The notes under the pieces were generated by a model. The model was not told the origin of the DNA and searched no databases. It saw only the letters and a list, made by a program, of their open reading frames with translations. A stretch of DNA of 14,030 nucleotides, taken from an uncultured Eisenbergiella sp. (GTDB taxonomy: Bacteria; Bacillota; Clostridia; Lachnospirales; Lachnospiraceae). The stretch covers positions 1-14,030 of the forward strand of contig CARDPF010000050.1 in NCBI GenBank assembly GCA_948960675.1, written 5' to 3'. This document shows positions 6,197 through 13,895 of the stretch, one piece after another; position 1 is the first letter of the stretch; each line of letters starts with the position of its first letter. The position numbers and the translations under genes are program-made.

Positions 6197-7110
6197 CCTT
6201 GAAAGTCCCCTAAAAAAATCACTTCCGGCTCGAGTGTAACTCCGAATTTATCTTCTACCGTACTTATGGTTTCCCGAATCAGGCATGCCACATCCGATGC
6301 CGTGGCATGGTCTTTGTTGATGATGAAACCGCAGTGTTTCTCCGAAACCTGTGCGCCGCCGCAGCTTTTTCCGCGCAGCCCCGCTTCCATGATCAGCTTG
6401 CCCGCAAACAGCCCCTCCGGACGTTTGAACGTACTCCCGGCGCTGGGATATTCCAGCGGCTGCTTTTCCCTGCGCCGCTGCGCCAGTTCCTGCATCCGCC
6501 CGGCAATATCCTCCGTCTTTGCAGGATCCAGCTTTAAGTCCACCCCCAGCACCACGTATGGCCTGCTTTTGATCGCGCTGACGCGGTATCCGAATTCCAT
6601 GGTTTCGTTGTCCAAAAGCAAAATCTCCCCGTCCGCTGCCATGACCTCCACCGCTTCCGCCACCTGCGCCATTTCCCCTCCGTATGCGCCCGCATTCATC
6701 CGCACCGCGCCGCCCATCGTCCCCGGAATGCCGGCGGCGAACTCAAGCCCTGAAAGGCCTGCCTGCATGGCCGCTTTTGCCGCCTGCGCAAGCGACACGC
6801 CCGCCCCCACGGACATCCCGCCGTCCTTTACGCAAATCTGCCGAAACTCCTTCCCCAGGGAAACGACTACGCCGCGATAGCCCCGGTCCGATACCAAAAG
6901 GTTGCTGCCGTTGCCAAGAATAAAAAAATCCCGCTCCGTATTTTGCAGATAGGCCAGCACTTTTGCAAGCTGCCCCCTTGTATCCACTGTGACAAAACAT
7001 TCCGCCGGCCCTCCGACCCGGAAGGTCGTATGCCGATCCATCGGCTCCTCCATCCGGACATGATCCTCCGGCAGAACCGTATCAAAAAAATCCTTCAACG
7101 CTCTGCTCAC
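6193..7110 (-). CDS. murB: UDP-N-acetylenolpyruvoylglucosamine reductase
   Basis: MurB reduces UDP-GlcNAc-enolpyruvate to UDP-MurNAc with NADPH and FAD, the second committed step of peptidoglycan synthesis in the cytosol. The 305-residue length fits the shorter type II form. FAD-domain motifs visible are HTTFRVGGPAE near the start, GNGSNLLVSDRGYRG, and AAGIPGTMGGAVRMNAGAYGGE. The active-site region SAGSTFKRP holds the catalytic Ser, and the C-terminal LEPEVIFLG has the conserved Glu. The start is a GTG with GAGG 4-5 nt upstream; no better start is seen. The stop overlaps the rapZ start. The 170-nt gap to glcK contains only a small GGCGG/CCGCC hairpin and no clear promoter. Confidence 0.96.
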   Translation of the reverse strand: MSRALKDFFDTVLPEDHVRMEEPMDRHTTFRVGGPAECFVTVDTRGQLAKVLAYLQNTERDFFILGNGSNLLVSDRGYRGVVVSLGKEFRQICVKDGGMSVGAGVSLAQAAKAAMQAGLSGLEFAAGIPGTMGGAVRMNAGAYGGEMAQVAEAVEVMAADGEILLLDNETMEFGYRVSAIKSRPYVVLGVDLKLDPAKTEDIAGRMQELAQRRREKQPLEYPSAGSTFKRPEGLFAGKLIMEAGLRGKSCGGAQVSEKHCGFIINKDHATASDVACLIRETISTVEDKFGVTLEPEVIFLGDFQG

Positions 7111-7280
7111 GTTCCCTCACCTGGCCCTACCTTTTTATTGCTGCTGGGTTGTTGGCTCCCGGTGGCTGCAGGCCAAAAGACAGGCCCCCGCCGCCACTTC
7201 ATCCTATGCAGGCTGACGGCGGATTATGCCGCCCTGCCCTTTGGCAAAAGCCATCCACAATCCGCCGACCGCTTCACCGC

Positions 7281-8216
7281 TTATCCCAGAACCATCTTCG
7301 CCGCGCCGTAAATACCCGCATCATTGCCTAGCTGCGCCAGGGTAAACAACGCGCCCCTGCACCCTACAAACGTATTTTTCTGGAAATTTTTCTGAATATA
7401 ATCAATCAGGATGTCGCCCGCCTTGGAAACGCCTCCGCCGATCACAAATACCTCCGGATTCACCACGCACGCCACACATGCCAACGCCGTGCCCAGATAT
7501 CTGCCGAACTCCTCGGCAACCTCCAATGCGAGCAAATCGCCCTCCTTGACCGCATCCCACACATCCTTGGCCGTCACCTGCGTGCCGCGCAATGTGCTCT
7601 GCGCCTTTTCGTCCGCCAGCCTCCTCTTTGCCAGCCGGACCACGCCGGTGGCCGATACATATTGCTCCAGACAGCCATGGTTTCCACAATTGCAGGCTTC
7701 CTGCTCGTCATCGTTTACATGGAAATGGCCGATCTCCCCGGCAGCACCAACAGAACCCGGAAGGATACTTCCCTCCATCACGATACCGCCGCCTACCCCT
7801 GTACCCAGCGTCACCATCACCACGTCCTTGTATCCGCGCGCACCTCCCTGCCATACCTCTCCAAGGGCTGCCACATTGGCATCATTGCCTGCCTCCACCG
7901 GCATATTGAGCATGGTCTGCATTTCCTGCTTAATGCTGAACGTTCCCCAGCCCAGGTTCACCGCCCCGTGCACCGTCCCGCCGCCGTCAACGGGTCCTGG
8001 TACGCCGATTCCGACGCCTTCCACCTCATCCCGCTGCATGCCCCGTCCTTCCATCACTTTTAAGATGCTCTGCGCGATGTCCGGAAGGATCCGTTTTCCG
8101 TCATCCTGCGTCACGGTGGGAATCTCCCATTTTTCCAGCAGATCGCCGTCCTTGTTAAAAAGTCCCAGCTTTACCGTGGTTCCCCCTACATCCACTCCAA
8201 AACAGTACTTGCTCAT
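7281..8216 (-). CDS. glcK: ROK-family glucokinase
   Basis: The 311-residue enzyme phosphorylates glucose (possibly other hexoses) with ATP in the cytosol. Motifs in order are the phosphate-binding DVGGTTVKLGLF at the N-terminus, GIGVPGPVDGG, the sugar-binding GNDANVAALGE, TLGTGVGGGIV, GEIGHF with the zinc-ligand His, and the ROK zinc motif CNCGNHGCLEQ. The frame is open to 8261, but the ATG at 8216 is chosen: GGAGGG lies 9 nt upstream and MSKYCFGVDVGG is the usual ROK beginning. It sits between hprK and murB with about 110 and 170 nt gaps. The spacer to hprK holds a 6-bp AAACCG/CGGTTT hairpin (8294-8319) without a U-run. Free glucose from non-PTS uptake or glycoside hydrolysis is the likely substrate; position with HprK and Crh suggests shared carbon control. 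Confidence 0.94.
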   Translation of the reverse strand: MSKYCFGVDVGGTTVKLGLFNKDGDLLEKWEIPTVTQDDGKRILPDIAQSILKVMEGRGMQRDEVEGVGIGVPGPVDGGGTVHGAVNLGWGTFSIKQEMQTMLNMPVEAGNDANVAALGEVWQGGARGYKDVVMVTLGTGVGGGIVMEGSILPGSVGAAGEIGHFHVNDDEQEACNCGNHGCLEQYVSATGVVRLAKRRLADEKAQSTLRGTQVTAKDVWDAVKEGDLLALEVAEEFGRYLGTALACVACVVNPEVFVIGGGVSKAGDILIDYIQKNFQKNTFVGCRGALFTLAQLGNDAGIYGAAKMVLG

Positions 8217-8326
8217 TTTCCGTATCCCTCCGTTTTCTCTTATAGGAAATTGCTGTAGCATAGATCATTTAAGGGTATTGCAAAGCATTCCACAAACCGT
8301 GGCCTGGCAGCGGCGGTTTGCTCCCG

Positions 8327-9265
8327 CTATTCTTCCGTCTCCCGCCGGCGTGCCAAAGAATTCTGCACACGGGTATATAACTCCTGCGCCGCATTATATC
8401 CCATCTTTTTCTGCCGATGGTTTACCGCTGCGGATTCGCAGATAATCGCCAAATTCCGTCCCGGACGGATGGGAATATTATGGCACACCACTTTGTTGCC
8501 CAGATATTCCGTATACTCTTCCTCCAACCCAAGCCGGTCGTATTCCTTGTCCTTATCCCAATCCTCCAGCCGTATTACCAGATCAATGCTCTGGGTCTCC
8601 TTCACACAGGACGCGCCGAACAGGGATTTCACATCTACAATGCCGATACCCCTAAGTTCAATGAAATTCTTGGTGATATCCGGCGCCCTGCCGACCAGCG
8701 TATCGTCGCTGACCTTCCGAATCTCCACCACATCATCCGTCACCAGACGGTGTCCCCTCTTAATCAGTTCCAGGGCCGCCTCAGACTTTCCGATGCCGCT
8801 CTCCCCCGTAATCAGCACACCTTCCCCGTAACAGTCCACCAATACTCCGTGCACGGAAATGCAGGGAGCCAGTTCCACATTCAGCCAGCGGATAATCTCC
8901 GCCGAAAAAGCGCTGGTCGCTTTTTTGGTAATCAAAAGGGGGACTCCTTTTTCAATGGCAATTTGCCGGAAAAGCTCGTCCGGATGCAAATCCCTGCAAA
9001 ATACCATACAAGGAATCGGATAAGAGAGCAAATCCTCCAGCACCTTTCGTTCCTGCTCCTCCGAAAGGCTGCCGATATAAGAATACTCCACAAAACCGAT
9101 AATCTGAAGCCTGGTCGCCGGAAAATGGTCAAAATACCCTGACAGCTGCAGGGCCGGCCTGTTGATATCCGGCTGCATGATCCGGATCGCGCCCACGTCA
9201 ATCTCCGGCGTAAGATTCTCCAGCTTCATTTTTTCGATGATTTTAGTCAAACTAATGCTTGCCAT
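8327..9265 (-). CDS. hprK: HPr kinase/phosphorylase
   Basis: HprK phosphorylates Ser46 of HPr and Crh with ATP or pyrophosphate and removes it by phosphorolysis. It is the sensor of carbon catabolite repression in Firmicutes, stimulated by fructose-1,6-bisphosphate. The 312-residue length is standard. An N-terminal domain (to about 130) is followed by the kinase core with conserved HG at 139-140, the P-loop GESGIGKS at 154-161, DD at 177-178, the family signature IELRGIGIVDV at 202-212, and a basic IPIRPGRN loop near 264-271. AGGAGG lies 10 nt before the ATG. It follows uvrC by 45 nt with no terminator, so it is probably co-transcribed. A substrate candidate, the Crh-like protein, is encoded five genes downstream. 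Confidence 0.97.
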   Translation of the reverse strand: MASISLTKIIEKMKLENLTPEIDVGAIRIMQPDINRPALQLSGYFDHFPATRLQIIGFVEYSYIGSLSEEQERKVLEDLLSYPIPCMVFCRDLHPDELFRQIAIEKGVPLLITKKATSAFSAEIIRWLNVELAPCISVHGVLVDCYGEGVLITGESGIGKSEAALELIKRGHRLVTDDVVEIRKVSDDTLVGRAPDITKNFIELRGIGIVDVKSLFGASCVKETQSIDLVIRLEDWDKDKEYDRLGLEEEYTEYLGNKVVCHNIPIRPGRNLAIICESAAVNHRQKKMGYNAAQELYTRVQNSLARRRETEE

Positions 9266-9310
9266 ACCCCTTTTTCCTCCTCACTACCCGTAACAATCCG
9301 GTACTGCTTC

Positions 9311-11212
9311 CTATTTTATCATATCAGACCCCGGTTTGTCCACGCCCTCCTGTTTTTGGCGGAAGAAATCATAAATATCCTGCGCCACATGCATAGGAAT
9401 CTCCCCCTGTAAAGATAATTCCTCCACCGAAGCATTGCGCACCTCGTCAATAGAGACAAAGCTGCGCATCAAAAGCTTGCGCCTGGCCGGCCCCACCCCC
9501 GGGATTTCATCCAAAATGCTCTTTACCTGGTCTTTGCTGCGCAGGGAACGGTGATACTCAATGGCAAAACGGTGGGCCTCATCCTGCACTCTCGTGATGA
9601 GTTTGAAGCTTTCGGAATTTTTGTCAATGGGAATCTCTTCATTGTGGTAATACAGTCCCCTCGTCCGGTGACTGTCATCCTTCACCATTCCGCAGACCGG
9701 AATATCCAGCCGCAGCTGTGAAAGCACCTCGCGGGCAATGTTTACCTGTCCCCTTCCGCCGTCCATCAGCAGCAAATCCGGGAACTTGGTAAAGCTGCCG
9801 TACTCCTGCGTAAGCTGCCTGCTCTTGCGCTCCTTTGCTTCCTCCAGTCCGTGCAGGAACCTGCGGGAAAGCACCTCCCGCATACAGGCATAATCGTCCG
9901 GCCCCGCCACGGTTTTAATCCGGAATTTGCGGTAATCGCTCCTTTTGGGCTTTCCTTTTTCATAAACCACCATGGAACCCACGTTTTCAAATCCGCTGAT
10001 ATTGGAAATGTCAAAAGCCTCCATACGGTTTAATACCGGAATTCCCAATATCTGTGCAAGTTCCCGCACCGCCCCCACGGTGCGCGCCTCCTCCCTCTGG
10101 ATCCGTTCCCGGTCTTTTTCCAGCACGAGACGGGCGTTTTTTTCCGCGAGCTCCACCAGCTTTTCCTTCTGTCCCTTTTTGGGAACCCGGATGTACACCC
10201 TGCCGCCCCGCCTGGCCGTCAGCCATTCCTCCAGAACCGGAATATCCTCAATCTCCTTTTGCAAAATCAGTTCCCTTGGCACAAAGGGCGTCCCCGCATA
10301 AAACTGTTTCACAAAATCCAGCAAAATCTGCGGCTTTTCCGAATCCTCCACATGGGTCATATAAAAATGTTCCCGCCCGATCAGCCTCCCGCCCCGGACG
10401 AAAAATACCTGTACCACGGCCTCGCTGCCGTCCTTGTCCAGGGCGATGATGTCCTTATCCTCCCCGTCGCTGTCCGTTATTTTTTGTTTCTGTGCGACGG
10501 ATTTCACGCTGTTAAACAGATCCCTGTAACGGGCCGCCTCCTCGAATTCCAGGTTTTCTGCCGCCTCCTGCATCTTATTTTGCAGTTCATCCAAAATCAT
10601 GCCGTAATTGCCGTTCAAAAACTCCAGCGCTTTGTCCACGTGGCTGCGGTACTCCTCCCTGCTGACAAAATCCTGACAGGGCGCAAGGCACTGTCCGATG
10701 TGGTAGTTTAAGCAGGGCCTCTCCAATCCGCAGTCCCTTGGCAATACCCGGTTACAGGTGCGCAGCTTAAACAGCTTATTCAGCAGTTCAATGGTATCCT
10801 TGACTGCAGCCGCAGAAGTGAAGGGGCCAAAATACCGGGACTTGTCCTTCTTCATAAGGCGGGAGAACAGCACCTTCGGGTATGGCTCCCCCACCGTCAC
10901 TTTGATATAGGGATAGGTTTTGTCATCCTTCAAAAGCGTATTGTATTTTGGATTATGTTCCTTGATCAGGTTATTTTCCAGAACCAGCGCCTCCAGTTCG
11001 GAATCCGTCACGATATACTCAAACCGGGCAATCTGCGTCACCATTTTCTCGATCTGGGGCCCCCGGTTGATTTTTTCCCGGAAATAGGAGCGCACGCGGC
11101 TGCGGAGGCGTATCGCCTTTCCCACGTAAATAATATTGTCCACGGCGTCGTGCATAATATAAACGCCCGGCTTTTCCGGCAGCTTTTTCAATTCCTCTTC
11201 TATCAGAAACAT
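9311..11212 (-). CDS. uvrC: Excinuclease ABC subunit C
   Basis: UvrC makes the dual incisions around bulky DNA lesions once UvrB has been loaded by UvrA. Visible parts in order are a GIY-YIG nuclease domain (PGVYIMHD to YVGKA) for the 3' cut, a cysteine cluster C-x7-C-x5-C-x7-C-x3-C around residues 153-179, of the type reported to bind an iron-sulfur cluster in UvrC, a UVR helical hairpin ([12 protein letters not shown]) for UvrB contact, an RNase H-like domain ([17 protein letters not shown]) for the 5' cut, and a C-terminal helix-hairpin-helix ([12 protein letters not shown]). The frame also opens at an ATG at 11224, which has almost no spacing from its AAAGG. The ATG at 11212 ([16 protein letters not shown]) with GGGGG upstream fits better and gives 633 residues. 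It is the first gene of the hprK cluster and the only DNA repair gene in it. Confidence 0.96.
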   Translation of the reverse strand: MFLIEEELKKLPEKPGVYIMHDAVDNIIYVGKAIRLRSRVRSYFREKINRGPQIEKMVTQIARFEYIVTDSELEALVLENNLIKEHNPKYNTLLKDDKTYPYIKVTVGEPYPKVLFSRLMKKDKSRYFGPFTSAAAVKDTIELLNKLFKLRTCNRVLPRDCGLERPCLNYHIGQCLAPCQDFVSREEYRSHVDKALEFLNGNYGMILDELQNKMQEAAENLEFEEAARYRDLFNSVKSVAQKQKITDSDGEDKDIIALDKDGSEAVVQVFFVRGGRLIGREHFYMTHVEDSEKPQILLDFVKQFYAGTPFVPRELILQKEIEDIPVLEEWLTARRGGRVYIRVPKKGQKEKLVELAEKNARLVLEKDRERIQREEARTVGAVRELAQILGIPVLNRMEAFDISNISGFENVGSMVVYEKGKPKRSDYRKFRIKTVAGPDDYACMREVLSRRFLHGLEEAKERKSRQLTQEYGSFTKFPDLLLMDGGRGQVNIAREVLSQLRLDIPVCGMVKDDSHRTRGLYYHNEEIPIDKNSESFKLITRVQDEAHRFAIEYHRSLRSKDQVKSILDEIPGVGPARRKLLMRSFVSIDEVRNASVEELSLQGEIPMHVAQDIYDFFRQKQEGVDKPGSDMIK

Positions 11213-11260
11213 CTCGACCCCCATCCTTTACCAGAACCTTTCTTCCCGTATGTCCCAGTC

Positions 11261-11286
11261 AAAAACCCCGCAGCAAGCTGACGGGG
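11261..11286 (-). terminator. Intrinsic terminator just upstream of uvrC
   Basis: On the minus strand CCCCG (11286-11282), a bulged T, CAGC/GCTG and CGGGG (11270-11266) form a GC-rich hairpin followed at once by TTTTT. It ends only about 48 nt before the uvrC ATG, which leaves little room for a promoter, so it may act as an attenuator in the uvrC leader. Confidence 0.75.
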
Positions 11287-11381
11287 CATCAAACTTGCAG
11301 CGCAGCAAAGCTGCGGGCTATTGACCCTCGCTGCATTCGTCAAATGGATGCTTCACATCCGCTTGACTCATTGCCCGCGGG

Positions 11382-11409
11382 AATAAAAGAGTGTGCGCTT
11401 TGCGCACAC
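11382..11409 (-). terminator. Second terminator-like hairpin downstream of ftsH
   Basis: On the minus strand GTGTGCGC and GCGCACAC pair perfectly over 8 bp around an AAA loop, followed by TCTTTTATT. The U-run is interrupted, so it is probably weaker than the one at 11465-11509, which it follows as a possible backup. Confidence 0.5.
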
Positions 11410-11424
11410 ACCGCGTCGAGCGCG

Positions 11425-11445
11425 GTTGCCGTCAGGCAACTTTTT
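11425..11445 (+). terminator. Plus-strand terminator-like hairpin
   Basis: GTTGCC-GTCA-GGCAAC is a perfect 6-bp stem with a tetraloop, followed by TTTTT on the plus strand only. No plus-strand gene precedes it, so it either ends an unannotated plus-strand RNA or belongs to the repeat element. Confidence 0.35.
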
Positions 11446-11464
11446 CCCTGGCGCGAGTACGCAT

Positions 11465-11509
11465 AAAAAAGCATACTTTTGGCGCGCTTTTCCCGCCCCA
11501 AAAGCATGC
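11465..11509 (-). terminator. Main intrinsic terminator of ftsH
   Basis: On the minus strand GCATGCTTTTGG (11509-11498) pairs over 12 bp, with one G-U pair, with CCAAAAGTATGC (11482-11471), followed by TTTTTT. It begins 19 nt after the ftsH stop codon. Confidence 0.9.
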
Positions 11510-11528
11510 TCCGGTTTTGGTTCCCCTA

Positions 11529-13721
11529 TCACTTATTCTCCTGATCCTCCATGGGCGCCCCGGAAAACCTTCCCACCGGTCCCTGGTATTGTGCTTCCGG
11601 CCCCGGCGCAGGCGGTGTCCAATGCTTATCTTCCTCCTTGCCATCCTCCTGCGTTTCTTCAATCACCTGACCGGCAACGGTGCGCTGCTGATTCTTTGGA
11701 CTGCATTTGCCCCCTTCGGCAGCCTCCTGTCCGGGCTTTTCCACAACGCCTTGGGAAGCTTCCTCCTGTCCTTCCTTCTCCTCCGGCTCCGGCAATCCCT
11801 TGATTTCCCGGTAAATTCTCATAAACTCCTTGCCGGTGATGGTTTCTTTTTCAATCAGGAAATCCGCCAGTTTATCCATGACGTCCCGGTTCTTCTCCAA
11901 CAGTTCCAGCGCCTGCCGGTAACATTCCTTCAAAATGCGCATGACTTCCTGATCAATTTGGGCCGCAGTGATATCAGAACAGTTCAGTACCGTCCGTCCG
12001 TCCAGATACTGGCTCTCCACGGATTCCAGCCCAATCAGCCCGAATTTCTCACTCATACCGTAGCGCGTTACCATGGAACGCGCCAGATTGGTCGCCTTTT
12101 CGATATCGTTGGCCGCCCCCGTCGTCACCGTGTCAAATACAAGTTCCTCCGCCGCACGGCCCCCCAGACAGCCCACCAGCATATCATGAATCTCCGCCTG
12201 TGTGTTTAAAAATTTTTCCTCCTCAGGCACATGCATTACATACCCGAGGGCTCCCATCGTCCTGGGCACGATCGTGATTTTCTGCACCGGTTCGGAATTT
12301 TTCTGCAGCGCCGAGATGAGGGCATGCCCCACCTCATGGTAAGAGACAATCCTGCGCTCTTCCGCACTCATAATCCGGTCTTTTTTCTCTTTTCCTACCA
12401 ATACCTGTTCCACGGCCTCAAACAGATCCCGCTGGCAGACGTATTCCCTGCCCTCCTTGACCGCGTTGATCGCCGCCTCGTTGATCATATTGGCAAGGTC
12501 TGAACCCGCCGCCCCGCTGGTCGCAAGCGCGATGGCGTCAAAATCCACCGTCTCGTCCATCTTCACGTCCTTGGCATGCACCTTTAAAATATCCACGCGG
12601 CCCTTGAGGTCGGGCTTATCCACAATGATGCGCCTGTCAAAACGGCCGGGACGCAAAAGCGCCTTATCCAAAATCTCCGGCCGGTTAGTGGCGCCGATCA
12701 CCAAAATGCCCTTGGAGGTGTCAAAGCCGTCCATTTCGGAAAGCAGCTGGTTCAGCGTCTGCTCCCGCTCCTCGTTGCCTCCCCCGTATTTGGAATCACG
12801 GCTTCTGCCGATGGCGTCGATCTCGTCGATAAATATGATACAGGGCGCATTTTTGTTGGCTTCCTTGAATAAATCACGCACCCGGGATGCTCCCACACCC
12901 ACATACAGTTCAATAAAGTCCGACCCCGTCAGGGAAAAGAAGGGTACCTTTGCCTCCCCCGCAACCGCTTTGGCAAGCAGGGTCTTACCGGTTCCGGGCG
13001 GGCCGACCAAAAGTGCCCCCTTTGGCAGCTTCGCACCAATCTTTACATATTTCTGCGGGTTGTGTAAAAAATCCACTACCTCCTGCAAAGACTCCTTTGC
13101 CTCGTCCTCCCCTGCCACATCCTTGAAGGTGACGCCCGTCTCCTTTTGCACATAGACCTTTGCATTGGATTTTCCCACCCCCATGGGACCTCCGCTGCCT
13201 CCCATCCGCTTGAACAGGAAGCTTAGGAAAAACACCATCAGCACAATGGGCAGGACATACGTCAGCAGCAGGGAAATCAGATAGCCTGAGTTGTCCGGAA
13301 TGTTCTTTCCGTATTTTTCCAGCTTTCCCGCCGCCTTGTTTTGTGCAAGGAATTCCTCTAACTTGTCGTCCGAAACGCCCTTACCCGCATAATACGTCAT
13401 GGCAGGCATGTTTCCCAGGATGCCTTTCCCGCCCGTCTCCTTGGGTTTTAAATAGACCTGACTGTCGTCGTAGGTGACCTCTTCCGCCTTTCCATCCTCC
13501 ACCATCTGCTTGAACTCGTCAAAGGAAACCTCTTCATTCGTCGCATTGCCAAGCATCCGCATGAAAAAGCTCATGCTGACCAAAGTCACCAGCGCCGCCA
13601 CCGCCAGCAAAATCAGGCTGGTCTTTCTGGGATCACCCTGCCCCGGGCCCTGGGGGCCGCCCTGCCCGCTTCCCGGACCGCCTCCCGGGCCTGGGTTATA
13701 AGAGTCCATATTGTTATTCAT
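11529..13721 (-). CDS. ftsH: ATP-dependent zinc metalloprotease FtsH
   Basis: FtsH is a hexameric membrane-anchored AAA+ protease that extracts and degrades membrane and short-lived cytosolic proteins. The 730-residue product has a Gly/Pro/Gln-rich cytosolic lead (about 8-30), TM1 (about 34-56), an extracytoplasmic domain (about 57-145) and TM2 (about 147-170). Then follow Walker A GPPGTGKT (240-247), a pore loop LYVGVGA with Tyr273 where many FtsH have Phe, Walker B IIFIDE (295-300), SRH RPGRFDR with Arg360 and Arg363, the zinc site HEVGH (462-466) and third ligand Asp539 (TTGAANDIE). The last roughly 87 residues are an acidic, Pro/Gln-rich tail, likely disordered, longer than in many homologues. 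The ATG has GGAAAGG 8 nt upstream. It is transcribed from its own strong promoter through an attenuator-like leader and ends at a strong terminator, so it is probably monocistronic. Confidence 0.98.
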   Translation of the reverse strand: MNNNMDSYNPGPGGGPGSGQGGPQGPGQGDPRKTSLILLAVAALVTLVSMSFFMRMLGNATNEEVSFDEFKQMVEDGKAEEVTYDDSQVYLKPKETGGKGILGNMPAMTYYAGKGVSDDKLEEFLAQNKAAGKLEKYGKNIPDNSGYLISLLLTYVLPIVLMVFFLSFLFKRMGGSGGPMGVGKSNAKVYVQKETGVTFKDVAGEDEAKESLQEVVDFLHNPQKYVKIGAKLPKGALLVGPPGTGKTLLAKAVAGEAKVPFFSLTGSDFIELYVGVGASRVRDLFKEANKNAPCIIFIDEIDAIGRSRDSKYGGGNEEREQTLNQLLSEMDGFDTSKGILVIGATNRPEILDKALLRPGRFDRRIIVDKPDLKGRVDILKVHAKDVKMDETVDFDAIALATSGAAGSDLANMINEAAINAVKEGREYVCQRDLFEAVEQVLVGKEKKDRIMSAEERRIVSYHEVGHALISALQKNSEPVQKITIVPRTMGALGYVMHVPEEEKFLNTQAEIHDMLVGCLGGRAAEELVFDTVTTGAANDIEKATNLARSMVTRYGMSEKFGLIGLESVESQYLDGRTVLNCSDITAAQIDQEVMRILKECYRQALELLEKNRDVMDKLADFLIEKETITGKEFMRIYREIKGLPEPEEKEGQEEASQGVVEKPGQEAAEGGKCSPKNQQRTVAGQVIEETQEDGKEEDKHWTPPAPGPEAQYQGPVGRFSGAPMEDQENK

Positions 13722-13736
13722 CCAACTAACCTTTCC

Positions 13737-13841
13737 TTATAAAAACCGTAACAGCCCAAACAGGTCTGCCCCGTTACGGCATCCGCCATTGCTGGCACGC
13801 CACCACTTAACTTCCGGTTTGCTCACGCAATCTGCCCGCAT
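13737..13841 (-). CDS. Possible 34-residue leader ORF with tandem Trp codons
   Basis: An open frame inside the ftsH leader begins ATG at 13841 and ends TAA at 13739-13737. The product begins MRADCVSKPEVKWWRAS, with Trp codons TGG TGG at 13805-13800. Its second half is encoded by the terminator hairpin and its stop overlaps the ftsH ribosome binding region. No convincing Shine-Dalgarno sequence lies before the ATG, and a frame this long occurs by chance fairly often (about one in five), so coding status is open. Confidence 0.3.
   Translation of the reverse strand: MRADCVSKPEVKWWRASNGGCRNGADLFGLLRFL
13741..13779 (-). terminator. Intrinsic terminator in the ftsH leader (attenuator candidate)
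   Basis: On the minus strand CCGTAAC (13779-13773) pairs perfectly with GTTACGG (13752-13746), followed by TTTTT. The 20-nt loop may pair further. It lies between the ftsH promoter (13866-13894) and the ftsH start (13721), so it must be bypassed for ftsH to be expressed from that promoter. Confidence 0.7.
13778..13801 (-). promoter_or_regulatory. Leader hairpin preceding the attenuator
   Basis: On the minus strand GCCA-GCAA-TGGC forms a GNRA-type tetraloop stem (13785-13796), closed further out by GGC/GCC. Its 5' side begins right after the tandem Trp codons and its 3' side overlaps the terminator arm by two bases, so the outer pairs and the terminator compete. Confidence 0.4.
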
Positions 13842-13865
13842 ATGATTTTTACACTAACTTCTCCC

Positions 13866-13894
13866 ATTATAGACATTCGCGACAAATAAATCAA
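13866..13894 (-). promoter_or_regulatory. ftsH: SigA-type promoter of ftsH
   Basis: On the minus strand TTGATT (13894-13889), a 17-bp spacer and TATAAT (13871-13866) match the consensus closely. The predicted transcription start is near 13859, giving a leader of about 138 nt. Confidence 0.85.
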
Positions 13895-13895
13895 T

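Larger units (their letters stand above)
11287..11464. repeat. Hairpin-rich intergenic element between ftsH and uvrC
   Basis: The 304-nt spacer has no gene; it is packed with inverted repeats. These are CGCAGC-AAA-GCTGCG (11301-11315), a nested GTCAA/TTGAC plus GGATG/CATCC hairpin (11339-11367), GTGTGCGC-TTT-GCGCACAC (11391-11409), CCGCG-TCGAG-CGCGG (11411-11425) and GTTGCC-GTCA-GGCAAC (11425-11440). The last precedes TTTTT on the plus strand. A multi-copy intergenic repeat or a structured RNA is inferred. Confidence 0.45.

Noticed and set aside
7107..7202. 31-codon minus-strand frame whose TGA overlaps the murB GTG start
   Set aside because: The overlap looks like translational coupling, but there is no properly spaced ribosome binding site, the product (starting MKWRRGPVFWPA) has no recognisable features, and such a frame is common by chance in GC-rich sequence.
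7411..8445. Long plus-strand frame of 344 codons over glcK
   Set aside because: It is antisense to a gene with full ROK motifs; its Pro/Ser/Thr-rich composition is the shadow of GC-rich codons on the other strand.
11213..11224. Upstream ATG of uvrC adding four residues
   Set aside because: AAAGG directly abuts this ATG with no spacing, whereas the ATG at 11212 has a G-rich site at normal distance and matches the usual UvrC beginning; this cannot be settled without alignment.
11225..11260. TTGACT after the terminator U-run as a uvrC -35 box
   Set aside because: No acceptable -10 hexamer lies 16-18 bp downstream; the sequence there is AGGTTC/TGGTAA.
11391..12209. Plus-strand 272-codon frame over the ftsH 3' end
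   Set aside because: It runs antisense through the conserved protease domain and terminator of ftsH and has no ribosome binding site or family resemblance.
13722..13860. T-box riboswitch upstream of ftsH
   Set aside because: No T-box consensus (AGGGTGGNACCGCG-like) and the leader is too short for one.
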